The translations under genes and the position numbers were made by a program. Shown here in pieces: positions 54,742 through 62,335 of a stretch of 64,000 bases of DNA (position 1 is its first letter; each line of letters starts with the position of its first letter). The stretch covers positions 1,391,501-1,455,500 of the forward strand of contig NZ_CP092480.1 in assembly GCF_022429645.1 (NCBI RefSeq). The letters are read 5' to 3'. The notes below the pieces were generated by a model. It worked only from the letters and a program-made list of their open reading frames with translations, did not search any database and was not told where the DNA came from. This stretch comes from Lutibacter sp. A80 (GTDB taxonomy: Bacteria > Bacteroidota > Bacteroidia > Flavobacteriales > Flavobacteriaceae).

Positions 54742-57146
54742 AAATCTAAAACAATACCAAAACTAGGCAATACATTTCCTGAAGAATTTGAAATTTCTTC
54801 TAGGTTATATCGTGTAGTATCTGTAGCGTTTATACTTTTATTTCCATTTTCATCTTGAATAGGAATTAAATACGACTGCGAAATAAACTCACTTCCATAT
54901 ATATTTTGAATATCAATATAAAAATTTAAAGAAAGTTTTTCCCAATACCACGTTTTATCTACACGAAGATCTAATTGATGATAAGTATCAAAACGTTCTG
55001 AATTTAATTTACTATAATCTAAAATACCGCTATTTGAAACATTATAATTTTCAATTATTGCAGACGCGTCATAATCGTAAGGCGTATAAGGTTGTCCACC
55101 TATAAGTTTAAACTTACCTCCTATTTCCCAATTTTTTTTCATTTTTTTACCTCCAGTAATTGATAATAAATGACGGTTATCCCAAGATGAAGGAATATAA
55201 TTACCTGTAGCTCCTTTAAATTCACTTTTAACAAACGTGTACGAAAAAATACCATACAAACCATTATATGATTTTTTTTGCGCTAACAATTCAATTCCAT
55301 AAGCTCTTCCTTTAGAATTAGAATTTACCTCTTCATTTCCAATAACTCCAAAATCTGAACCTAAATTTGCCAAACTAATTTGATCTCTTACAGAAAAAGG
55401 ATAGTTTTTATAAGCCTTATAAAACCCCTCTAAAGTTATTTTTGAAGTAGAATTTGGTTTCATTTCTAAACCAGAAACATAATGTATAGCTTCTATAAAT
55501 TTCAAACCATTATCTCTATTCACCAATTGATTTAAAGCATTTCTATATCCCATAATTGTATAAGCCGGCAATTGTTTATAAATACCTGTAGAGGCATTTA
55601 AACTAAGTTTCTTAGTTAATTTATAAGACAAAGATATTCTAGGAGAAAATTGATTTAATGGATTTTTCATTTCATCATTATAATCAACTCCATCCATTCT
55701 AAATCCTAAAGAAACTCCTAAATTAGCGTTTAAATAACTTTTTGAAATTTGTCCAAATAAAGCATACTTTAACATAGATAATTTTGAAGAAAAATCAATT
55801 TCTTGAACTCCCTCTGAAATTGCCAAACGTTGAAAAGTACTGTTTGTATAAGTTGCATTTTCCAAACCTACACCAACATTTAATTTGTAATTATTATTCA
55901 ATGTTGAAGTGATTTCAAAACGTAATTTATTTTCAATTTCTTTTGAAGTATAGTCCAATAATAAATCATCTGGATTATCTGAATTATTAAAATATTTTTT
56001 TGAGTTATTATTCCAAACATTTCTACTTAAAACAATTTGTTGCATACTTTTTTCACCAAAATGTTTATAAACAGCTCCAACAGTATAATTCCATTGTTCT
56101 TGAATAGGAATATTACTTAGGGAATACCTATTTCTCTTTAAAGTTTCCTCGTCAGTTATATCATCATTTACACTTTCGTTTAACTTAAACTTATCTAACG
56201 CACCCAAACCTATTAAAGAAATTTCGCTATTTGGTGATAATTGATGTTTTACTTTAAATTGAAAATCGTTATAAGTTGGCAAAAAAGGTAACTTTATCAA
56301 CTTAAATAAAAACTGCAAATAAGATTGACGCGCAGAAACCATAAAAGTAGTTTTAGACCCCAATGGACCATCTAAAGTAATTCCAGCATCAGAAGTCCCT
56401 AAAGTAAGCCTAGTGTTTAATTTTTCAGGATTCCCATCCTTCTGTGTAAAAGAAATAACAGAACTTAAAGCATTCCCTTGATTGGCAGAAAAAGCACTCG
56501 TATAAAAATCTACTTTTCTAATTAAATCTGCATTTATAATTCCTACCGGACCTCCAGAAGAACCTTGTGTTTGAAAATGATTAATTACAGGTACTTCTAC
56601 TCCATCCAAATAAAATTTATTTTCTGAAGGTGCTCCACCTCTAATAATAATATCGTTTCTAAAACTTGGATTTGATGCTACACCCGGTAACGATTGTAAC
56701 ACTTTTAAAACATCTCTATTGCCTCCAGGATTTTTTTCAATTTCAGCAATACCTAAAGTCTGAACAGACAATGGACTTTCTACAGATTTTTGAAATAATT
56801 GACTTTGTATTACAACCTCATCTAATTGCTCGTTACTTTGAGATAATTCAATTAAAATATAAGGTATTTTATCCTTGGTTACTAAATAATCATCAGATAA
56901 AACAGATGTATATCCTAAAAATGAAACAAAAACTTTATGATAGCCCAATGACACATTTGAAATTACAAAATTCCCTTCTTCATCTGTACTTGTTCCTTTT
57001 GTTGAATCATCTACTAATACATTTACAAAAGGTAAACTTTCTCTAGTTTGCGCATCAATAACTTTACCTTTAATAGTTCCGTTATTTTGAGAAAACACTA
57101 CGGATACATTTAATATAAGGAATAATATAATACTAATATTTTTCAT
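54738..57146 (-). CDS. TonB-dependent outer membrane receptor (802 aa)
   Basis: Outer membrane transporter without a SusD partner. Signal peptide ending SVVFSQ, then a carboxypeptidase-regulatory-like domain (GTIKGKVIDAQTRESLPFVNV, 22-105), a plug with GGNRDVLKVLQSLPGVASNP, IIIRGGAPSENKFYLDGVEVP, and a beta-barrel ending FGIVLDF. The shorter size and lack of a SusD neighbour suggest siderophore, metal or vitamin uptake rather than glycans; ligand unknown. A -7-like TATATTTG (57174-57167, minus) lies 21 nt upstream. Confidence 0.92.
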   Translation of the reverse strand: MKNISIILFLILNVSVVFSQNNGTIKGKVIDAQTRESLPFVNVLVDDSTKGTSTDEEGNFVISNVSLGYHKVFVSFLGYTSVLSDDYLVTKDKIPYILIELSQSNEQLDEVVIQSQLFQKSVESPLSVQTLGIAEIEKNPGGNRDVLKVLQSLPGVASNPSFRNDIIIRGGAPSENKFYLDGVEVPVINHFQTQGSSGGPVGIINADLIRKVDFYTSAFSANQGNALSSVISFTQKDGNPEKLNTRLTLGTSDAGITLDGPLGSKTTFMVSARQSYLQFLFKLIKLPFLPTYNDFQFKVKHQLSPNSEISLIGLGALDKFKLNESVNDDITDEETLKRNRYSLSNIPIQEQWNYTVGAVYKHFGEKSMQQIVLSRNVWNNNSKKYFNNSDNPDDLLLDYTSKEIENKLRFEITSTLNNNYKLNVGVGLENATYTNSTFQRLAISEGVQEIDFSSKLSMLKYALFGQISKSYLNANLGVSLGFRMDGVDYNDEMKNPLNQFSPRISLSYKLTKKLSLNASTGIYKQLPAYTIMGYRNALNQLVNRDNGLKFIEAIHYVSGLEMKPNSTSKITLEGFYKAYKNYPFSVRDQISLANLGSDFGVIGNEEVNSNSKGRAYGIELLAQKKSYNGLYGIFSYTFVKSEFKGATGNYIPSSWDNRHLLSITGGKKMKKNWEIGGKFKLIGGQPYTPYDYDASAIIENYNVSNSGILDYSKLNSERFDTYHQLDLRVDKTWYWEKLSLNFYIDIQNIYGSEFISQSYLIPIQDENGNKSINATDTTRYNLEEISNSSGNVLPSFGIVLDF

Positions 57147-57227
57147 TCTAAAGCATTTATTTATTGCAAATATACTAATTTGTTTAACAAAAATATAAAA
57201 ATGTTAAACATTTTTATTATATTCATA

Positions 57228-57260
57228 TAAAAAAACCTCAAATCTAATGATTTGAGGTTT
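57228..57260 (-). terminator. Terminator of the tRNA pair
   Basis: AAACCTCAAATC-TAAT-GATTTGAGGTTT (57233-57260): a perfect 12-bp stem and a T-run on the minus strand, starting one base past tRNA-Tyr. Confidence 0.85.
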
Positions 57261-57261
57261 G

Positions 57262-57342
<81 letters not shown>

Positions 57343-57381
57343 AATATTGACCAAAACTTTTATAAAACTAAAAGTTGTTTG

Positions 57382-57454
57382 TGACCTGGCTGGGGCTCGA
57401 ACCCAGGACCACCTCCTTAAAAGGGAGGTGCTCTACCAACTGAGCTACCAGGTC
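57382..57454 (-). tRNA. tRNA-Lys (anticodon UUU)
   Basis: 73 nt with acceptor stem GACCTGG/CCAGGTC, D-loop AGCTCAGTTGGTAGAGC, anticodon loop CTTTTAA and TTCGAGCCC T-loop; CCA not encoded. It lies 39 nt ahead of tRNA-Tyr on the same transcript. Confidence 0.96.
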
Positions 57455-57477
57455 GCTTTATTTGTTTTTAGCGGGTG

Positions 57478-57508
57478 CAAATATAAGAGTATATTTTAAA
57501 AAAACAAA
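57478..57508 (-). promoter_or_regulatory. Promoter of the tRNA-Lys/tRNA-Tyr unit
   Basis: Minus strand: TTTG (57508-57505), 19 nt, TATATTTG (57485-57478), a full match to the Bacteroidetes consensus, about 17 nt from the expected start to tRNA-Lys. Confidence 0.75.
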
Positions 57509-57516
57509 CAACTTTT

Positions 57517-58284
57517 TTATTTTGTTTCATTTAAATATACTTCTCTTACTTTTTTAAATAAATTTGAAGAATAAACAAAATTTACAATCGCCTCATTTTC
57601 AGTTTTAAATATTTCTTTATTGCTTCCTTCCCATGCTTTTACTCCATCTTTTAAAAAAACAATTTTTTCTCCAATTTCCATCACCGAATTCATATCATGA
57701 GAGTTTATTACGGTAATAATTTGATATTCTTTGGTAATTTCTTGAATTAAATTATCTATTAAAGTTGCAGTATTTGGATCTAATCCAGAATTTGGTTCAT
57801 CGCAAAATAAATATTTAGGTCTCATAACAATTGCTCTTGCAATAGCAACTCTTTTTTGCATCCCTCCAGATATTTCGGCAGGGAATTTTTTATTTGCATT
57901 TACTAAATTTACCCTATCTAATACAAAGTTTACACGTTTTAACATCTCTGCATTACTATCGTTTGTAAACATTTTTAAAGGGAACATTATGTTTTCTTCT
58001 ACCGTTAAAGAGTCGTACAAAGCACCACCTTGAAAAACCATTCCAATTTCTTGTCGTAATTGCCTTCTCTCTTTAATATCTAGCGCTGTTTGATTTCTTC
58101 CATCAAAGCAAATCCCTCCTTTTTCTGGAACATGCAGTCCCAATAAACATTTTAAAAAAACTGTTTTTCCAGAACCACTCTGACCAATAATCATACTAGT
58201 TTCTCCTTTTTCAAAAGTTGTAGTTATACCTTTTAAAACTGGAGTTCCACTAAATTCTTTATATAAATCTGTAACTTCAATCAT
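57517..58284 (-). CDS. ABC transporter ATPase, MlaF-like (255 aa)
   Basis: ATPase of an Mla-type lipid transport system at the inner membrane. Walker A IGQSGSGKTVFLK (33-45), signature SGGMQKRVAIARA, Walker B KYLFCDEPNSGLDP and the switch His in NSHDM are present. It is adjacent to and 1 nt from the MlaE-like permease, so the two form one complex. A periplasmic MlaD partner is not visible in the window. The likely function is phospholipid trafficking to maintain outer-membrane asymmetry. Confidence 0.92.
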   Translation of the reverse strand: MIEVTDLYKEFSGTPVLKGITTTFEKGETSMIIGQSGSGKTVFLKCLLGLHVPEKGGICFDGRNQTALDIKERRQLRQEIGMVFQGGALYDSLTVEENIMFPLKMFTNDSNAEMLKRVNFVLDRVNLVNANKKFPAEISGGMQKRVAIARAIVMRPKYLFCDEPNSGLDPNTATLIDNLIQEITKEYQIITVINSHDMNSVMEIGEKIVFLKDGVKAWEGSNKEIFKTENEAIVNFVYSSNLFKKVREVYLNETK

Positions 58285-59025
58285 TTATCCTAATAACATT
58301 TGAGTTAAAAAGTAATTTAATAAAATAATTACAACACTTGTCCAAACCACTGCTTGAGTACTCGCTCTTCCAACCTCTAAAGAGCCTCCTTTTACATAAT
58401 ACCCATGATAGGCTGGAATAGTTGCAATAACAAACGCAAAAACTAATGTTTTAATCAGTGCATATTGTATAAAATAAGGATCAAAATCAAGTTGAATTCC
58501 ATAAACATAATCTTCACTAAAAAATCTCCCTGTTAAAATTCCTGCAACATATCCCCCATAAATCCCTAAAAACATTGCTAATACAATTAGTATTGGATAA
58601 AAGAATAAAGTTGCTATAATTTTGGGTAAAACTAAATAGTTTAAAGAGTTAATCCCCATTACTTCTAGAGCGTCTATTTGCTCAGTAACCCTCATTGTAC
58701 CTATACTTGAGGAAATATAAGAACCTACTTTACCTGCTAAGATAACACTCATAAAAGTAGGCGCAAACTCTAAAATCATAGATCTTTTTGTTGCAAATCC
58801 TATTAAGTATTTTGGTATAAAAGGACTGTCTACATTTAATGCTGTTTGTATAGCTACAACACCTCCTACAAAAAAGGATATAAACATAATTATTCCCAAA
58901 GATTTTAAACCTAAATCTTCAATTTCACGAAACAAAGTTTCTCTAAAAACCGACCATTTTTGAGGTTTTCTAAAAACTTGTTTCAGCATAATAAAATACT
59001 TTCCAATATGCTCTAAATAGTTCAT
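58285..59025 (-). CDS. MlaE-like ABC transporter permease (246 aa)
   Basis: Five or so membrane segments with the MlaE-family motifs FFVGGVVAIQTALN, LEFAPTFMSVILAGKVGSYISSSIGTMRVTEQIDALEVMGINSL (seen in part) and the TRF-like GRASTQAVVWTSVVIIL near the C-terminus. It pairs with the ATPase immediately downstream. Length is normal. Part of an inner-membrane lipid transport system, by homology. Confidence 0.93.
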   Translation of the reverse strand: MNYLEHIGKYFIMLKQVFRKPQKWSVFRETLFREIEDLGLKSLGIIMFISFFVGGVVAIQTALNVDSPFIPKYLIGFATKRSMILEFAPTFMSVILAGKVGSYISSSIGTMRVTEQIDALEVMGINSLNYLVLPKIIATLFFYPILIVLAMFLGIYGGYVAGILTGRFFSEDYVYGIQLDFDPYFIQYALIKTLVFAFVIATIPAYHGYYVKGGSLEVGRASTQAVVWTSVVIILLNYFLTQMLLG

Positions 59026-59107
59026 TAAAATTTCTTTTTGGCTAAAATATTAAAATTATATCACCTTATAATCTTTTTGCATTATAAATTTAATCTTTAA
59101 AATAAAA

Positions 59108-59138
59108 AAGCTGCTATGTTATTAAAACACAGCAGCTT
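59108..59138 (-). terminator. Terminator of the ketoacyl synthase unit
   Basis: AAGCTGCT (59108-59115) and AGCAGCTT (59131-59138) with a partly paired middle form a stem; on the minus strand a T-rich tail follows. It lies 28 nt past the KAS III stop. Confidence 0.75.
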
Positions 59139-59165
59139 CTAGCAGTATAACTTAAATACTTTAAA

Positions 59166-60227
59166 CTAATATTTATAAACAACGGCATTGATACTCATCC
59201 CTGCCCCTACAGAAGCAAAAATAACGACATCTCCTTTATTTATTTCGTGATTTTCAATTGCTCCGTTTTTAACCATATCGAACAATGTTGGTACGGTTGC
59301 AACTGAACTATTTCCTAATTTATGAATACTCATTGGCATAACATCACTAGGTACTTTTGTTTTATACAAACGGTAAAATCTTTTAATAATAGCTTCATCC
59401 ATTTTTTCGTTTGCTTGATGGATAAATACTTTTTTAACTTCAGAAATATCAAGACCTGTTTTATCTAAAGCTGTTTTCATTGCTAAGGGAACATGTTTTA
59501 AACCATATTCGTAAATTTTTCGTCCTAACATTTTAATGTAATGAACTCCGCTAGTATCTTCTCTATTAAACGATTCTCCATAATGAAGATAATAACATTC
59601 ATCTACAGTATCTGTTCGAGCTGCATGACTTAAAATTCCCTGCTCTTCGGTTTCAGCGGCTTCTATAACACAAGCTCCTGCTCCATCAGAAAAAATCATA
59701 GAATCTCTATCATACGGATCTATTACACGAGAAAGTGTTTCAGATCCAATTACCAAACATTTTTTTGCTATTCCAGATTTAATAAAAGCTTCTGCTTGAA
59801 TAACACCTTGAATCCATCCAGGGCATCCAAAAAGGATATCATACGCAACACAACCAGGGCTTTTTATCCCTAACTTGTTTTTTACTCTTGATGCTAAACT
59901 TGGTAAAACATCTGCTTGAATAGAGTTTGTTTTAACATCTCCAAAATTATGTGCTAAAATTATATAATCTAATTCTTCTGGATTAATTCCAGATTCTTCT
60001 ATTGCTTTTTTAGAAGCTATATATGCTAAATCAGATGAATCTTCATCTTCGGCTGCATAACGCCTTTCCTCAATACCGGTTATTGCACAAAATTTTTCAA
60101 TAATTTCTGCATTTTCGTTCCCAAAAGGGCTTCCATCTTCATTTAAAAATTTACTATTTAAAAAGTCTGAATTTTTTTTTACTATACTTGGAATACAGCT
60201 TCCAGTTCCTGTTATTACTGATCTCAT
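59166..60227 (-). CDS. 3-oxoacyl-ACP synthase III family protein (353 aa)
   Basis: Condensing enzyme of the FabH family, expected to start acyl chains with malonyl-ACP. Catalytic Cys135 in DILFGCPGWIQG, His in VFIHQAN and Asn in LGNSSVATVP are present. An insertion around EDGSPFGNENAEIIEKF is typical of Bacteroidetes paralogs rather than canonical FabH. The ATG at 60227 is used because the conserved start is MRSVITGTGSCIP; the open frame reaches 60251. Probably in one unit with cdd and the hemoglobin. Could be a specialised paralog. Confidence 0.88.
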   Translation of the reverse strand: MRSVITGTGSCIPSIVKKNSDFLNSKFLNEDGSPFGNENAEIIEKFCAITGIEERRYAAEDEDSSDLAYIASKKAIEESGINPEELDYIILAHNFGDVKTNSIQADVLPSLASRVKNKLGIKSPGCVAYDILFGCPGWIQGVIQAEAFIKSGIAKKCLVIGSETLSRVIDPYDRDSMIFSDGAGACVIEAAETEEQGILSHAARTDTVDECYYLHYGESFNREDTSGVHYIKMLGRKIYEYGLKHVPLAMKTALDKTGLDISEVKKVFIHQANEKMDEAIIKRFYRLYKTKVPSDVMPMSIHKLGNSSVATVPTLFDMVKNGAIENHEINKGDVVIFASVGAGMSINAVVYKY

Positions 60228-60261
60228 TTTTGATAAAAAATTAGGAATCAAATTTAATATT

Positions 60262-60648
60262 CTATTCGTTATTTAGTTCGGAAATTTTAATTTCCATTAC
60301 GATGGCTATCGAGTGTGCTCTTGACTTTGCAGTATGCGCAATCTCTCCTTTAAAAAGGGCATCTACAGACTCATTAAACATTGACAACCAACTATTAAAG
60401 TGCTCTTTCTTAAAAGGTTTTTGTTGATGTATTTTTAGGTGAGGAGCCATTGCATTTTTACGATACCCACCCGAATAAAACAAAATATTATCCCAAAAAT
60501 CTACCAATGTTTGTAAATGCAATTCTAAGAGTTCAGGATTTGTAAAATCAACAAAAAAATGACCTATTATATCATCTTTCATTAATTTTTTATAAAAGGT
60601 CTTAACAAGTAAATAAATATCGGCTCTGTTTTCAATATCCTTTTTCAT
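60262..60648 (-). CDS. Group III truncated hemoglobin (128 aa)
   Basis: Small heme globin likely involved in oxygen or nitric oxide handling. The ATG at 60648 is chosen (7 nt after the cdd stop); an upstream TTG at 60681 would overlap cdd. Features: ADIYLLVKTFYKKLMKDDIIGHFF, LLELHLQTLVDFWDNILFYSGGYRKNAMAPHLKIHQQ and HFNSWLSMF, characteristic of group III with the proximal His in the APHLKIH region. Cytoplasmic. Co-transcribed with cdd. Confidence 0.85.
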   Translation of the reverse strand: MKKDIENRADIYLLVKTFYKKLMKDDIIGHFFVDFTNPELLELHLQTLVDFWDNILFYSGGYRKNAMAPHLKIHQQKPFKKEHFNSWLSMFNESVDALFKGEIAHTAKSRAHSIAIVMEIKISELNNE

Positions 60649-60655
60649 AAATATT

Positions 60656-61138
60656 TTAGAGAAAAGATTTGTCAAACGCAATAGGAAGTAAATCTAAAAC
60701 TGAGTTTGTTTTAATAATTTTACCTTCTTCTCCCATAAAAAATACTTCAATTTTATCTTTTTGTTTTAATTCATATTCAGATAGTGTTTGTCTACAAGCC
60801 CCACATGGCGCTACTGGTTCTTTTAAAATTTGGTTGCTTGAACTTGCCGATATAGCAAGTTTTAAAATTTTTACGTTTGGATATTCTGAAGCTACTTTCC
60901 AAATTGCAACACGTTCTGCACACATCCCTGAAGGATAGGCTGCATTTTCTTGATTATTTCCTGTTACAATTAACCCGTTTTCTAACAAAATTGAAGCTCC
61001 TACCTTAAATTTGGAATAGGGTGCATAAGCATTCTCTTTAGCTTTTATAGCTTTTTGCATTAAGGCTTCAACGTTTTTTGGAAGCTCTTGAATTGATTCG
61101 TAGATTGAAATACTAGTTGTTAATTCAACTTTTTTCAT
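60656..61138 (-). CDS. cdd: Cytidine deaminase (160 aa)
   Basis: Deaminates cytidine and deoxycytidine. The zinc and catalytic motifs SGMCAERVAIW (catalytic Glu) and APCGACRQTLSEY (two Cys ligands) are complete, with AYAPYSKFKVGASI near residue 40. Length is usual. It follows porV by 21 nt and precedes the hemoglobin by 7 nt. Linkage of cdd with porU/porV is a recurrent arrangement in Flavobacteriia, as recalled. Confidence 0.95.
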   Translation of the reverse strand: MKKVELTTSISIYESIQELPKNVEALMQKAIKAKENAYAPYSKFKVGASILLENGLIVTGNNQENAAYPSGMCAERVAIWKVASEYPNVKILKLAISASSSNQILKEPVAPCGACRQTLSEYELKQKDKIEVFFMGEEGKIIKTNSVLDLLPIAFDKSFL

Positions 61139-61159
61139 TAAAATAGTGTTCTTTAGCTT

Positions 61160-62305
61160 TTATTTTACTTCGAAAATATCTCCAAAATCGAAAGATAAAG
61201 AGAATCGAAGTGTATTCTCTAATGGATTATTTATATCTGATGCATTGAACAAATATGAAATGTCTAATTTAGAACTTTTAAAATTAAAACCCGAACCTAT
61301 TGTAAAATATTTTCTAGCTCCTTTTATGTCACTTTCATTAAAATAACCTGCTCTAATTGCAAAAGAATTATCGTACATATATTCAGCTCCTAATGCCCAA
61401 GTAAATTCTTTTAACTCCTCACTAAAACCACCTGGAGCATCATTAAAAGATTTAAAAATTCCACTAAAAAAACTTACATCTTCTTGTACATAATATGGGT
61501 CTGAAGTTTCGTCTTCAGTAATATCAATACTTGGTGTAGGTACTAGTAATTTATTAAATTCTAAATTTAAGCTTACTTTATTATAATTATCTAAAATAAA
61601 ATCGAAACCACCTCCTATTTTTAAATTAGTTGGTATAAAGTTTTCTTTTCCATCATCGGTATAAGAAACTTTGGGTCCTATATTTGAAATGTTATATCCT
61701 CCACGCCAAATACCATTAAAATCTCCGTAATTACTTTCATCAGATTGAAAATATCCTGAAATATCTACTGCAAAAGTATTCACTGGACTTATTGTTGAAT
61801 TAGCAGATTTAATTCCTAAATCTGATCTAATATATCGCAAGCTTACACCCATTGAGTAAGTTTCACTCAGTTTAATTGAATAAGAACCGTCTAAGGAAAA
61901 TTCATTTAATTTTTCAGTCCCTTCTGGAGTTCCATTACTGGTAGTTAATTGTATTTCTCCTAAATTAAAATATTTTAGACTTGTAGCCCAAGCACTTCTT
62001 TCGTCTATTCTATTAGCAAAAGTAAAACCACCTAAAAACACATCGTTTGTTAATTCTCTAAGCCAAGGTGTATAAATAATACCTACACTAAATTGAGTTC
62101 TCATAAATGCATATTTAGAAGCATTCCAGTGTTGTGAATTTGCATCTGGTGAAGTTGCAACTCCTATGTCTCCCATACCTCCTGCTCTAGCATCTGGTGC
62201 TATAAGTAAAAAAGGTGCTGCAGTAGTAATTGGATTCTGATCTTCTTGCGCCTTACTTGAAAAAGCAAATAATACAGTAAGAGTTACTAAAATTATTTTT
62301 CTCAT
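61160..62305 (-). CDS. porV: Type IX secretion outer membrane protein PorV (381 aa)
   Basis: FadL-like beta-barrel protein that delivers type IX secretion cargo to the PorU sortase. The signal peptide ends SSKAQ; the mature start AAPFLLIAPDARAGGMGDIGVATSPDANSQHWNASKYAF (seen in pieces) is diagnostic for PorV/LptO. Barrel strands such as SLRYIRSDLGI and FTIGSGFNFKS lead to a terminal FSFDFGDIFEVK. It lies 30 nt downstream of porU, the standard order. Confidence 0.95.
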   Translation of the reverse strand: MRKIILVTLTVLFAFSSKAQEDQNPITTAAPFLLIAPDARAGGMGDIGVATSPDANSQHWNASKYAFMRTQFSVGIIYTPWLRELTNDVFLGGFTFANRIDERSAWATSLKYFNLGEIQLTTSNGTPEGTEKLNEFSLDGSYSIKLSETYSMGVSLRYIRSDLGIKSANSTISPVNTFAVDISGYFQSDESNYGDFNGIWRGGYNISNIGPKVSYTDDGKENFIPTNLKIGGGFDFILDNYNKVSLNLEFNKLLVPTPSIDITEDETSDPYYVQEDVSFFSGIFKSFNDAPGGFSEELKEFTWALGAEYMYDNSFAIRAGYFNESDIKGARKYFTIGSGFNFKSSKLDISYLFNASDINNPLENTLRFSLSFDFGDIFEVK

Positions 62306-62335
62306 TAATGTTAATTTAATAATTGAATTAAATTG

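Noticed and set aside
60649-60681. TTG start for the truncated hemoglobin
   Set aside because: It would overlap the cdd end; the ATG at 60648 leaves a 7-nt gap and a normal globin length.
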